From: Beroe ovata
Taxonomy: Eukaryota > Ctenophora > Nuda > Beroida > Beroidae
Assembly: GCA_946803715.1 (NCBI GenBank)
Contig: CAMPET010000265.1
Location: 1-43,453 of the forward strand
Direction: 5' to 3'
Length of the DNA stretch: 43,453 bases
Shown: positions 1 to 12,072 of the stretch, piece after piece
How the letters are laid out: the number at the start of each line of letters is the position of its first letter
Numbering within the stretch: the first letter of the stretch is position 1
Notes under the pieces: generated by a model
Databases searched by the model: none
The model's input: the letters and a program-made list of their open reading frames with translations, nothing else
What the model was told of the DNA's origin: nothing
Program-made: the position numbers and the translations under genes

Positions 1-228
1 GTAGAAGGAGTGCATCCATTAGACAAGCAGCCTTTAAGGCAAGCAGCTTGTTGAGCTCCCATCAAGAAATTATACTGACAGTTTCCATAGCAATCTTCTT
101 TACTTTTTGTGATATGCTTAATCTAGGAATAGTGAAATAATAATGAAACACTCAATTGGATATGTAGACATACAATATACATGAAAGCAGTGTGTTATTA
201 GGGAAAAATGCTACAGTCACAAACTTAC

Positions 229-385
229 CTCCTCACCAAACCTACAACCAGGTTTTAGGTTTGCACAAAGTCCATCACAAAAGCAAGAAGCTGAGATGCC
301 ACTTAGTTGAGACAAACCAATGATAACGCAAGTTATCAGCGATTTCATTCTATCCACTTCCAAAGGTGTGTAATTAATGGTGGTT
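229..385 (-). CDS. Exon of an unrecognised secreted or membrane protein (partial gene)
   Basis: An open exon on the minus strand runs from a good acceptor (…gatcag) near 386 to a GAG-GAG/GTAAGT donor at 228. An internal ATG at 348 begins MKSLITCVIIGLSQLSGISA, which looks like a signal peptide (one Lys, hydrophobic core, small residues at the cleavage point). It is followed by a cysteine-rich start, CFCDGLC...GC, so this may be the first coding exon of a secreted or type I membrane protein whose remaining exons lie left of the window. The spacing of early cysteines loosely recalls three-finger ectodomains such as TGF-beta receptors, but that is speculation. Without the next exon no family can be named. 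Confidence 0.4.
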
Positions 386-1169
386 ATCTGATCAGCCAAT
401 GAAAAGAACAGAAAAAGAACTAGAAAATTGGATGGAAATAGGATATATGGAGAAACAGCATGGATATTTACACAGATGATTCAGAAATGAAATCAGAATA
501 GCACAGTTGAATGTGAAATCATGGTTTATAAGTAATATCCTACTGATTTGGCTCTGAAAAAATAACATAAGCTAGTTTTCATTTGTATAGGATTTTACCC
601 ACCCTAGTAGGAAGTGATCCCAAAAGTTCTCATACAATGCATATGTTGCAAAAATAAAACGTAATGCTATAGATAGATAAGCATTGCGCAATGTAAAAGA
701 GTACAATGCATTCCATAGTAAGATATTCATATTACCGTTTTGATTCGGTATGTATTGTTTAATATGGTGCTGATAAATTCTGACTATATTGCAGCGCGCG
801 GCGCGGTATGAAAATATTTGCAATGGACAGATCAAATTCAGTGCGCATCAACCGTGAAATAGAAACAATGACACCAATTATTTGAAAGGATAGGCATCGC
901 TGATCCAAAAAAAATGAGAGATACGACCACACACATTTCGCGCACAGCCACTTTAGTTTCTACAAATCGTAAATGCGCGTGAAATGAGATCGCGTGAGCA
1001 AATGTTGAAAGTATGTTGAGTGTACATAACAAACAGTTTCGCGCGCTCCGTTCTCTACACAAAAGAATCGCTTCGTTCATGCATCGGGCAATTGCAAGGT
1101 GCACTTAATATTTTGTAAACTTCAAAACACCGGATTTGGATCGAGAAAATAATCAATGAACAGTGAAAA
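386..1169. other. Gene-free stretch
   Basis: This is the spacer between the partial left-hand gene and the stop codon of MTRR. Minus-strand ORFs of 87-88 codons here lack family resemblance, codon bias or splice context. A short GC-rich run (gcagcgcgcggcgcgg, about 792-807) resembles the GCGCGC cores of the foldback repeats elsewhere in the window. Nothing else is visible. Confidence 0.5.
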
Positions 1170-3332
1170 CTACGACCAAATATCCTCACAGTATTGTCTA
1201 TTCCTCTTCATCTCCGACAAAATGCCCAATGCTTCTGTTTCGGACACATTCTTCACAGTGCTGAGTATTGCTTTGATTGTGTTGAACACCGCAACACCGA
1301 GTCCCTTGGCATCACCACACACGTAGATCCTCGCTCCTTCTTCAAGCCACGCACCAATTTCAACTGAGTCACGAGACAAAATGTCCTGTACATATTTACA
1401 GGATCCTTCCTTTTCTCGCGAGTACACAGTTTTGTAATGAGTCAAGACTCCGGACTTGGAATAGCTGTTGAAATGCTCGCTGTATATCGAGTCCAGTCCT
1501 TTATACCTATTTCCAGTCACAAGAACTGATGTGTTATTGGAATTTCCAGATTCCTGGCACTCCGCCAAGAATCCTAGAAACGGGGAAACCCCCGTACCTG
1601 CCCCAATCATAATCAGAGGGCGGGTGTCGGAAAAATCAGGTTTGAAGGAATCATTCTTTCGTCGGTACATGAAAACAGGGTCCCCTATGTCGAGATTTCT
1701 CATCCACGAGGTGCATACTCCTGGCACCGCGGCAAGTTCATTCCCCTCACGGATACTAGTCACGTGGTTAAACACGAAACTGATGGTTGTCGCGTGAGGT
1801 GACGTCACGCAGTCACGCGTGATTCTCGACACGGAGTAGTACCGTGGCGTGAGCCGGGGCAGGAATTGTAAGAGAGTGGAGAATTGAGGTTTGCAAGACG
1901 GGAAGAGGGATAAAATTTCCATGAGGGTTAGAGAACGGGAGTAGATGAGCTCGTTCAGACTTTCACTACCCTGTGATTGGAAAAGATAAGGTTTCATGTC
2001 GATTGAGAAAGGAAATCATGAATTTACTGTTTGTTCAACCTGCAGCTGAGGGGACGTAAGATAAACACACACCTCTTTGGAAGCCAGGTACTTAAGACAA
2101 TTCCCCTCGTCAACTCTGCCACAACACTCAGACAGATACGCCAGCAGTGCTTTCTTCGGAGCAGAATGAACATCCAGTGTGTACGTGAGAGCGTACCACG
2201 GCGAACATACCATCATGACGTGTTTAGGGAGGAGTCTAGATTTAACCTCAGGAGCAACACTCAGTGTGTACTGTGAATGTGCCCTATCAGTGAGATCCAG
2301 CCTGTTCAGGAGCTGCGCAACTTCACTCTCACTATTCTGACACAGTATACCGAGTGAATCACCTGCTCCATAGCCCGGGTCGGTGGTCGATATCTCCAGC
2401 TCTATAACCTCCTTCACCAAATCGAGCTGTGTGGTGAGGTGTCGCTTGGCAACCACAGACCCCTCCTCTAACTCACCCACACTGAATGGCATCATGAAAT
2501 CACGTACTCCGTGTGGGAATTGCTGTGTGAAATCAGCCTCGTCCCATTCAAGACTAAACACTGGTTTAGTCGAGTTATATGACGTGTCGAATTGTAATTT
2601 GGATAGTTTGTCTAGCAACTCTGCTGGGAGCAGCGTTGAGTGTTCAGGTGTGAGTGTAGACTTGAGTGCGTCCCACAGACCCTCAATCCATGGCTCAACT
2701 ACTAGCTCTAGTCCAACTTGATCATCAGCCAACTGAAATGATTCCTAGTGATGCTGGATACGTAAATCATCGCTATAGGAAACAATAATATTCAAAACAT
2801 TTTAGAGCGAATTTCAAGTAATTCTACCTGATAATCGTAGAACGATTTGGCGCCACCATTCACCAGAAAGTCATGAAAAGCCTGAGGAAAACCTCCAAAG
2901 TTGGTGTAGTTGGAATCTCCCAATCCAAGAAGAGCAAATCTCAGATTCTCGGGCGGACTATCATGTAGAGATATCCAGAAATTCTCGAAATTTTCAGGTG
3001 GATCCCCGTCACCGGTGGAGGACACCACAAAAACTGCCACCTGAATAGGTTGTATGTTTGAAGACGAAAACTTCCACCTGAACAATAGTATAATCATGTA
3101 ATGGAGAAGTGAAATGCGCCAGGTGAACAGGTTGTATATCAGTGGGCACTGGGCGTGGTTTATAACAATTCACAATGTACCTCACCTTGTTGTTCAGATA
3201 TTCTGGAGCCACATCCTCGCCACAGAGCAACTCCGCCTCCAGATCTTGGCTCTCTGCCAGGGTGGCGATCTGTTCTGCCACCGCCTCACTCTGACCCGTC
3301 TGTGAGCCGTATATGAGGAGGAAATTCGCCAT
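1170..3332 (-). CDS. MTRR: Methionine synthase reductase (diflavin reductase)
   Basis: Four exons on the minus strand (about 3332-3186, 3040-2828, 2732-2073, 1970-1170), all joined in phase 0, give about 606 residues; human MTRR has 698. MTRR passes electrons from NADPH through FAD and FMN to reactivate cob(II)alamin methionine synthase. Visible parts in order: N-terminal flavodoxin domain (FLLIYGSQTGQSEAVAEQIA; SSTGDGDPPENF; LLGLGDSNY), the MTRR-typical VGLELVVEPWIEGLW segment after the FMN domain, an FAD domain with PGYGAGDSLGILC and RYYSVSR, and an NADPH domain with GAGTGVSPFLGF, YVCGDAKG and the terminal EDIWS whose Trp stacks on FAD. VGLELVVEPW and SFPSC-type motifs point to MTRR rather than cytochrome P450 reductase or NDOR1. 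The shorter length comes mainly from the linker between the FMN and FAD domains. The start ATG at 3332 directly precedes the flavodoxin strand. Confidence 0.93.
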
Positions 3333-3472
3333 TCGGCGGCGCCAGCTATGGTGGATGGGACCTTGGGTTTTACTGATCATTGAGTTGAGCGTGTCATTAG
3401 TGAGTTACTCAATTATTGTTAGTGAGTTACTCAATAGTGATTAGCTAAGACTAATTCAATATAAGTGAGTTG

Positions 3473-3608
3473 ATGGGTTAGAACCAAATAGTGTGCTCCT
3501 AGCGTGATGGGTTAGAACCAAATAGTGTGCTCTTAGCGTGATGGGTTAGAACCAAATAGTGTGCTCCTAGAGTGATGGGTTAGAACCAAATAGTGTGCTC
3601 CTAGCGTG
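3473..3608. repeat. 34-bp minisatellite, four units
   Basis: Four head-to-tail copies of a 34-bp unit (gatgggttagaaccaaatag + tgtgctcctagcgt) lie upstream of MTRR. They differ only at one or two positions near the end of the unit (ctcctagcg, ctcttagcg, ctcctagag). Three further units at 4858-4962 belong to the assembly duplicate. Confidence 0.9.
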
Positions 3609-4856
3609 ATTCTGTTGTACGAATTGCGCGATAAAAAACCTGCTGCACAAGATAAGAGGGAGAATGACAAATTCGAGGAGAAAACTAGAAAAGAATCGAG
3701 TTTCACTGGAGTTAATTCCATTTTGACTGTGAAATAACCTAGTTAGACGCGATTTAATGCAATAACCGGTTTTACAAGTTTTATCAATATTGCACACCAT
3801 ATTGGGTTACGCAATGAAATACTGATGTTGTAAAAACAGGTAGATTTCAATAAAATAAAGCACATAATATCCATCAATAATACAATTATATAAAGAAAAT
3901 ATGTTCAAATACAAGTCATAAATACATATCATAGCTAATTTAAAACACTAATAAATACTGGATTGTAGCACAAATGTGCCCGAAAGCAACATTATCATGA
4001 TACATATTGCTACTGAAAACACTAGAACTTTCCTGTGGACGATTTTTGGACATGCACATGCGAAATTCGACTTCTGAGTGACGTTTCAATGCTCAGACGA
4101 ATTTCCAAGCAGATTTGGAAATTCTAATACAGTTTCAGAGTCATCTGTTTTTGTAACAGATTGCAGTGAACAGTGCAAACACTAGAAACTATAAACGGTT
4201 TAGAGCACGTTAATAAGACTACGAGCTATGACTATTTCTAATTTAGACCAAGTCTGACTTCTATAGTTTGTTCTAGCAGACCTTGACAATCTATTCCACT
4301 CCTGATATTATATTGCTAGGAACTGCCTGTGAACTGTGTACACACTACACATTATTCCATACCGTCATTGTAGTCACTTATATACACGAGTGTACATGAT
4401 ACGCTCCCATTCGTGTCTCCTCATTAATGTTCACAATTGTGGTCTCTCTGTTCAGTGTTGAACACAATAGATAGACTTCCGTGTCCACTACAGTAGGTAT
4501 GATTAAAAGAAACTGTCCACTATTGTAGATTGCGTACACGCACGTCTCATGTGACAGGTTTTTGCTTGGTAGGCTGGACACGGTGTAAGAATGCGTCCAG
4601 CAGCTTATCTGACACTGACTCCTCTCGGATGATCTGATTCCACAACTTACTGTCCCATGTCCAGTGTATGGAAGAGAGACGGGTATATCTGGAACATTGC
4701 CAAGAATTGATTAATTGAATATCGGACATCGGTATGATGCATTCAATCATGATTGAAATCATTAAGTCTAGAGAGCAGTAACTAATTAAAACCCGTGTAG
4801 GTACTCACGCGAAGTCAGCGGCAGCCTCAGCAGGCCACTCATACTGAGAATTCCGA
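3506..4856. repeat. First copy of a 1,351-bp duplicated segment (probable assembly overlap)
   Basis: Bases 3506-4856 recur as 4858-6208 at a constant offset of 1,352. The two copies meet at a single N (4857). Apart from a few substitutions in the minisatellite they look identical for more than 1.2 kb, including intergenic DNA. The copy carries a second last exon of CMTR1 (about 4688-4547) and a truncated piece of the preceding exon (about 4856-4809) that stops at the N. A single-N join with an identical overlap on both sides is what an unmerged contig overlap or allele pair looks like. Confidence 0.85.
4547..4856 (-). pseudogene. Duplicate of the last CMTR1 exon and part of the WW-type exon
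   Basis: The sequence is identical to the terminal CMTR1 exon at 6040-5899, with the 3' part of the preceding exon cut at the N at 4857. It has no upstream exons of its own. It is most simply an assembly artefact, not a gene fragment. Confidence 0.7.
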
Positions 4857-5898
4857 NGATGGGTTAGAACCAAATAGTGTGCTCCTAGTGTGATGGGTTA
4901 GAACCAAATAGTGTGCTCCTAGCGTGATGGGTTAGAACCAAATAGTGTGCTCCTAGCGTGATTCTGTTGTACGAATTGCGCGATAAAAAACCTGCTGCAC
5001 AAGATAAGAGGGAGAATGACAAATTCGAGGAGAAAACTAGAAAAGAATCGAGTTTCACTGGAGTTAATTCCATTTTGACTGTGAAATAACCTAGTTAGAC
5101 GCGATTTAATGCAATAACCGGTTTTACAAGTTTTATCAATATTGCACACCATATTGGGTTACGCAATGAAATACTGATGTTGTAAAAACAGGTAGATTTC
5201 AATAAAATAAAGCACATAATATCCATCAATAATACAATTATATAAAGAAAATATGTTCAAATACAAGTCATAAATACATATCATAGCTAATTTAAAACAC
5301 TAATAAATACTGGATTGTAGCACAAATGTGCCCGAAAGCAACATTATCATGATACATATTGCTACTGAAAACACTAGAACTTTCCTGTGGACGATTTTTG
5401 GACATGCACATGCGAAATTCGACTTCTGAGTGACGTTTCAATGCTCAGACGAATTTCCAAGCAGATTTGGAAATTCTAATACAGTTTCAGAGTCATCTGT
5501 TTTTGTAACAGATTGCAGTGAACAGTGCAAACACTAGAAACTATAAACGGTTTAGAGCACGTTAATAAGACTACGAGCTATGACTATTTCTAATTTAGAC
5601 CAAGTCTGACTTCTATAGTTTGTTCTAGCAGACCTTGACAATCTATTCCACTCCTGATATTATATTGCTAGGAACTGCCTGTGAACTGTGTACACACTAC
5701 ACATTATTCCATACCGTCATTGTAGTCACTTATATACACGAGTGTACATGATACGCTCCCATTCGTGTCTCCTCATTAATGTTCACAATTGTGGTCTCTC
5801 TGTTCAGTGTTGAACACAATAGATAGACTTCCGTGTCCACTACAGTAGGTATGATTAAAAGAAACTGTCCACTATTGTAGATTGCGTACACGCACGTC

Positions 5899-8800
5899 TC
5901 ATGTGACAGGTTTTTGCTTGGTAGGCTGGACACGGTGTAAGAATGCGTCCAGCAGCTTATCTGACACTGACTCCTCTCGGATGATCTGATTCCACAACTT
6001 ACTGTCCCATGTCCAGTGTATGGAAGAGAGACGGGTATATCTGGAACATTGCCAAGAATTGATTAATTGAATATCGGACATCGGTATGATGCATTCAATC
6101 ATGATTGAAATCATTAAGTCTAGAGAGCAGTAACTAATTAAAACCCGTGTAGGTACTCACGCGAAGTCAGCGGCAGCCTCAGCAGGCCACTCATACTGAG
6201 AATTCCGAGTTTTGCAGTTGAAGAAGTAGAACTTCTTCAACTTACTCGATAATTCCATATTCCAGGGCTCTGAAACATGGATTAGTAAGATCATTTGGAA
6301 ATAGATATTCCACTACTTTGTATACGGTACAATAATCTAAATCAATATCAAATATTATCTAATTGTCATATACGAGCAGCACCCTATGAAATGTTTCCTT
6401 GAATATCAGTAGCGCATAGATCAGAAAAGGTGGAACGCCAAGGTTAGCGATAATTGCAAATGTGTCACCTTTGATGTGTCTGATGAATATGATGCCTGTA
6501 ACCAGCATCTTCTTGTCTTTAACAGAGTGTGCTAAGCGAGGAGTTGAGTGGCCCTTGAAGTACTCAACTCTCAGGGATGAGATGAGTTGCTGAAAGTTCT
6601 CGAGGCGGCACAGAAGTGGCTTCACAGAGATGACTTCCTGCCACTTCTTGGCGCTTTCCTTTCGAATACTCCGACACATTTTCTCAAGGAGTGATATCCT
6701 GAAAAAGTCTACAATACAGGGCTATACAGTATACACTATACAGTAGTGCAGTATTGAGTATACTGTAATAGAGGTACACGTTTCAAGATGCTCCTCACAC
6801 ATAGGTGACATAGGTAGGTAAGGGCTGAAGTGACATGTTATGTGAGTGTAACCTGTCACTGTATGGTTTCTGGTAGATTTCCTGTCCTCCAATCACAATT
6901 CCATCAGTCAATACCAGTGAGTAGGTTCTCATACCGCTGTTTTCACCGGTGAATACCTCCGTTACCTAGCAACCAGGTTCACTCAACTATTCAATAATCA
7001 ATGCACAATTTATACTACAAACAGATACAAACAAGTAAAAAAAAACTTAGAAGGAGGAAAACGAACGAACAAACGAGCCGCAAGCAAATAGACAGAAAAA
7101 CATTCACACAGACAAATCGATAAACAAACAATTAGACAGACAAACTTTAAACAGAAATACAAACAAACATACAGACACAAACACACACATACACAAACAC
7201 ATACACAAACACACACAAACACACACAGACACAAACACACACATACACAAACACAAACACACACAAACACACACACACACAGACACACGCTACCTGCGCC
7301 TCCACGATGGTATCTCGCGGGAGCTCCACATGGATGTGCGGGTGTTTTGTCCAGCTCTGCAGTTCCCCGTTGAAATAGTACACGTGCTTGTTCTGTAATT
7401 GTACACGTGTTTGTTCAGTAATATGGTACCTAGTGATTCCTAGTTCCTGTTCGGACCATACTTCTATCCGGGTAATTACACAGCCGATACACACCATGTA
7501 CTTGTGATATCAGTGTACAGTGATTACACTGTACAAGACGCAGTCTTACATATATCATACTGTTTGGGCTCTGGAGTTGGACACTAACTGATGGACGATT
7601 GAGCTGCAAACGAAATGTTTTTTTACCTATTCCAATCATTTAGATCATGTCTGCCTACTCCTGTTTACACTGTACAAAGTAGACTAAACTGTAGTGAATA
7701 CAGTATACACACATCCCAAGCCTGTGTGTATTTCAGTGGCTGACATTTGGTGGCTCCAATTAGACCATATTTGGGAACTGCCAGGTTAAGTAGGCAGCCT
7801 ACTTTTCTCAATTCATCCAGCATTGCTAGGCAGGCCAAGTGATTTTAATATGACCTACTTGTTGAGTCAATGTAGGGATAACAATAACTGTGGTCTATGC
7901 CCGTCCTATCCAGTTCCAGTCAATGAATTAACCCCCTTAACCCCAATCACCCACCTACCTACCCCTATATCCACTTCTGAACCTCACCTACCCCTGTCCA
8001 CTATTTACCCCTGTCTCCTCACCTACCTTAGTCCTGAGTCCCCTCACCTACCCCTGTCCCCTAGAACCTACCCCTATCCCCGTACAAACCCCTATCCCCT
8101 AGCACAAACCCCAGCCCCTAGTACAAACCCCTTGTCCAAGGATGAGGACACTTTTCCCGTAACTGAGGTGGCATTTCCACGAGTATTTGCTGCTGAAGCC
8201 ACCCACGCTGTCCAGTGTCAGGTGAGACGGAGAACCCTTGAAAAGAGACGAGTTTAGGAGACGTTCTGCTGTCTCCATCGGCAGCTCGTACGGGCGTCTC
8301 TTCCTCATCTCGTTGGGCACCTCCCACTTCTTGAGACATGTTTCTCGTATCTCCTGAGCACGATCATAGTTCATTCTGATAGGTCAACAAACTAGAGCCA
8401 GATTCATGTTTATCGCATTAACGATCACAAGAGTGAGATCTTGTTACATAGGTACATAGGTAGTTTACAATCACGTAATACTGTTATACATAGTTTACAT
8501 TATAGTTTTCCCCCATGGGAACATAACATACTATCATGACCCTTTGGCAATAATCGAGTGATTGACCCACGTTTTGATTCGAAACACTGAGTCCGGGATT
8601 CCGAGCGTACGCTCGTAATTTCCGGAGGTTGTAAAGCTGGTTCTCGCCGATCGTATCGTTACTCCTCGTCATGTAACGACAGTATTCACTGTCCGACATG
8701 TAGTGAGAGAGTGGAACCACGTGAAGAATATCCTGCGAGAATACGTGGTGTCGGTAACATGGTGTCGGTAACACGGCGGGCATGTAACCGTTACGGTCAC

Positions 8801-11800
8801 GTTACACGCTGTGTTACTCTACATGTCCATGTTACGTACCTTGTGGTAGGTACGTGTCCTGCTCAATAACAACAGACACTGTAGTCTGCAATGGTTAACA
8901 TGAAAATGCTTAGCATTACTCAGAATAAAAAAAGGGAACCAAGAAGGCGTACCTTGTCTGTTTCTGCCAGTTTTCTCATTTCCATATTGAGTCTGAAGAG
9001 ATAGTCATAGAGCAGCGTTGCAACCTTCTTCTTACACCCGAGACACACCACATACCTGAACCAAGATTAATGTAAACCGAGACATATTGACACACATGTT
9101 TTAAACACAATCTCCCTGTTTCGCACTAGCAATCGTGAAGCACCATTCCAAAATCCACCTTAACTCACCCCCCCCCNTACCTTCTCGAAGGCGTATCTGA
9201 GCAGATGAACTAGCCCCACGGAGAAAGGGGTGTACAGGTCGAATGTCTTGCACACGAAGTTACCATCTGATTGGGGAGGGAGTGCTGGTGTCAATACTTC
9301 AGAAGTAGAAAAGGGGTTTAAGGATGGGAGGAGAGACATAAGAGAAGGAGAATGTATCTATAAACCTTCATAAAGCCTCACTTTTCTTTCGACACCACTT
9401 TATAGACACCTCACTTGACAATTCACTTGACAATTCACTTGACAACTCACTTGACACTTCCCTTGACAGTTGACAATTCACTTGACACTTCCCTTGACAC
9501 CACATACCTTGTCGGAGGACAGATAGAGCACAGGCGAACTGGCACAGGAGGAGTTGTTTTGTCAACAGTTCCTGAATGTTCTCCTGTCCCACCACACTTA
9601 TCCCCCCGTCACCCATCACGAAGTGGAGGCCACCTGACAGTTTTTCCAATTATTCTATAATTATAAACCCAACTACTGAAGTCGCGAGGGATGGAAATTT
9701 AATCAAGAAAGCAAGAAGAAGCGAGATGGGAATCAATAAAAACTCATTCTGAACTCATTCTAACAAAACAACAGCGTACCAGATTGCTGGTTCACATATT
9801 CCTTGTACTCCTCCAGATTCTCAGGTTTCAGGATATCTCCATCACCGTCAGCCCCACCCACCCCGTAATACGGCTCAAAACACTCCGCGGGTCCTGCCTG
9901 GAATTTCGTCAATTTGAAGTCTGATGCGTCAGGAGCGTTCTTTAGCGTCAAACCAAAACCTGACGAAACATAGCATGTTTGCCGTTCGGTTGCTAAAACA
10001 ACGTTAAAAATAGAAAGCTCAGATAGTAGAAACAAAACGAAGAAGACACTTATGGCAATTTGTTCAACGGAATTCGAACACTATATGGGCTATATTCAGA
10101 ATTGTTACCCTTGGCGTGCCACTGAGTGCGCCAGAGAATGTACTCGCTAAAACCACCGGGGCCCGCACAAATGTCACCAAAGTAGATGGGCGAGGGGAAG
10201 GAATCGTAATTCCTGTTCTTGAGAGAGAAGGCGAAGTTTGTGAGGGCGTCTATTTCCGCCATTTTCACTGCCGCCCTGAACATAATTAGAGGATTATAGA
10301 CGGTGACTAAGGTGGTGGGTTGAGAACATATATCAAGACGATTTCACAGTTCACAGTGAAGAAGAGTTTGGAGTTAGTACACTGCATCAGTCGTCACACA
10401 TACCTGTTTTGAAATATCACCATGGCAATGCTCTCGAACGGATTTGACCGTGTTCTAGCTTCCCTCAAGTCAACATCTGGTAAAGTGTCGAATATGGTCT
10501 TCGCCTCGATAATATCCTGGAGAACGTCGGAGGAAACAAATCTGCGATGAAAACAATATCGGGATAGAATAGCATAAGTACTCAACTATGATACTGCTCA
10601 AGGATCGACCGGGACCGGGATTATAGCCGGGACTGTAACCGGGACCGGGACCGGGACTGTATCACTACCTATCAGTATACCGGAGATTGGACATTCCTCA
10701 TTCCTGTGATACCGGTCCCAACAGTTCCAACGAATTCTACACTAACTCGGTGCAATGTTTTCCTCAAACATCCATTCACCTTGTTTCGTCCTCTACAGTA
10801 TTTTTCCTAGGACCAATGAGTTGCTGGATTGAGGGACACTTGAAATACGACTCGTCCAGTGGTTCTGCTGGTTTTGGCATCCACTCAACTTGGACGTTAG
10901 TAGATATCGCTCGTTCTGTCCATTCTTCTGACGTGCTTTGGAATCCTGCCAGAATAGGGAACTAGAAGGATTCGTACTACAATGACTTGAAGAGAGGAAC
11001 CTGGATTCAACTAGAATTCTTAGTGTGACGTAGGATGCCTCATTGATACAGACCTTCAATATAGTGTCCGAGACCCCTTTGGCCCTTCTGTCGACTTGCT
11101 GGCACCGGCTCGGTTATTCCCTGACTCTCTTTACCCAGGCCAGTACCGGCTTCGTAACCCATACCTTTCTGAAAATATCAGTGCTATTCTTCTGATGCTG
11201 CCTCATAATATTCTTACCAATCGCTATGATTGTCACGTACCATCATTCTGAGTGCTGCGTCACTGTATCCCGTTCCTGCTGTCCCTCCCGACTGTTCAAC
11301 TTTCATCATGTCCTGGAGGTGGATACTGCAGGTTATATTCGAGCATTTCCATGCTTGATCAAGAGTACCTAATGATACCATATGGTTTATTTGATCAAAG
11401 CAATCATTAGAGCACTGCTACCTAATGTCAGCTGTGATCTAGCCCCCTACTCCAATTCAGCTACACTCACTTTATCATCAGCGTGATATTCTTGTCGGTG
11501 TTCATCTACCCATTCAGGGTCTGGCTTTATGCCAAGTATGCTGCTCCCCGTATGTTCCTCTGTGATGGGAATAGAAGTTTCACTTCTCTCGAACAAATAC
11601 TTGCCACCTATTCAGCAATAGGTTTTGGTATACAAAGTACAAACCAGCACATACTTGTGCGGATAGCACAAATTCTTGCATTCTCTATTACTGTATAAAC
11701 CTGTACACCGTATACTGTATAGTGTATAGTGTATACTGTACCTGTTGGAGTAAGAAGGCCCTGGAGGGGCGAAGCTGGCTCCTGCTGATATTTGGGACTG

Positions 11801-12072
11801 AGAATGTCATTCGACTCCCCATTCGAGTACTCTGTACTGATGTGTTGGAGTAAACGTTTCTTCTTGGGTGAGTAAGCTGGCACCTCGTTGTCGCGCCGCG
11901 CAGTCACGTGCGGCTCGGATACGCTGTCGCGCCGCGCAGCCACGTGCTCGGGCATGCTCCTCTTCCGGGAGGATTTCTCGGTGAGATCTACCATGGAGTC
12001 AGGGGGAACCCCGCAACGTTTGATGGTAGGGAGCTTCGTGTCGATGTTGATGATATCTCCATCATCAGACAT
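5899..12072 (-). CDS. CMTR1: Cap-specific mRNA (nucleoside-2'-O-)-methyltransferase 1
   Basis: Eighteen minus-strand exons were traced: about 12072-11742, 11559-11471, 11312-11241, 11168-11054, 10945-10780, 10541-10404, 10275-10109, 9959-9780, 9633-9508, 9266-9181, 9055-8953, 8732-8571, 8353-8129, 7392-7294, 6965-6853, 6698-6469, 6269-6161, 6040-5899. The enzyme methylates the ribose of the first transcribed nucleotide in nuclear pre-mRNA caps. Domains in order: acidic/basic N-terminus with an NLS-like KKKR; G-patch ([17 protein letters not shown]…QKGQRGLG); Rossmann 2'-O-MTase with SAM motif [15 protein letters not shown], catalytic Lys in RAAVKMAEI, Asp in VMGDGG and Lys in [16 protein letters not shown]; an inactive guanylyltransferase-like region ([22 protein letters not shown]); and a WW-like end ([20 protein letters not shown]). 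All junctions keep phase except exon 10 to 11. There the motif equivalent to human KPxxSRPANSER is missing at the N at 9177. The ATG at 12072 is the first in frame. Confidence 0.95.
7160..7288. repeat. CA/GT-rich microsatellite beside a CMTR1 splice donor
   Basis: An imperfect (CA)n tract with interspersed A and G (acacacaaacacacac…) begins a few bases after the donor of CMTR1 exon 14. Read in the transcript it is a GU-rich intronic tract directly downstream of CAG/GTAGCG. Long Cys/Val ORFs over it are low-complexity artefacts. Confidence 0.9.
7930..8130. repeat. C-rich degenerate repeat (cctacccctgtcccctag-like)
   Basis: Imperfect repeats of cctacccct(g/a)tcccc lie in the CMTR1 intron and end at the donor of exon 13. 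In the transcript the region is G-rich (ggggacaggggtaggt), which could form G-runs downstream of the 5' splice site. Confidence 0.6.
9177..9177. other. Single-N assembly join inside a CMTR1 intron
   Basis: An N follows a run of C's (cccccccccntacc) 4 bases from the donor of the exon ending GYA-FEK. The next recognised exon begins one codon position out of phase, and a motif of about 16 residues expected between them cannot be found. Sequence is therefore probably missing here. Confidence 0.75.
9415..9500. repeat. Short tandem repeat (acaattcacttg-like)
   Basis: About seven imperfect copies of (t/c)acttgaca(a/c)ttc lie just inside the CMTR1 intron next to an exon donor at 9508. No coding potential is evident. 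Confidence 0.7.
10600..10655. repeat. Tandem gggaccgg-type repeat in a CMTR1 intron
   Basis: Imperfect repeats of cgggac(c/t)g(t)aac lie between two CMTR1 exons. Confidence 0.6.

Noticed and set aside
572-1104. Minus-strand ORFs of 87-88 codons
   Set aside because: No domain, splice context or composition bias; expected by chance.
7010-7497. Minus-strand ORFs rich in Cys/Val/Leu over the CA repeat
   Set aside because: They are translations of a microsatellite in an intron; only 7392-7294 is a real CMTR1 exon.
7560-7650. Possible CMTR1 exon with [13 protein letters not shown]
   Set aside because: The exons at 8353-8129 and 7392-7294 join directly in phase 0 with family-consistent sequence.
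8830-8887. Candidate CMTR1 exon with acceptor and donor ([15 protein letters not shown])
   Set aside because: The flanking exons join in phase and match human CMTR1 without it, while including it breaks the frame.
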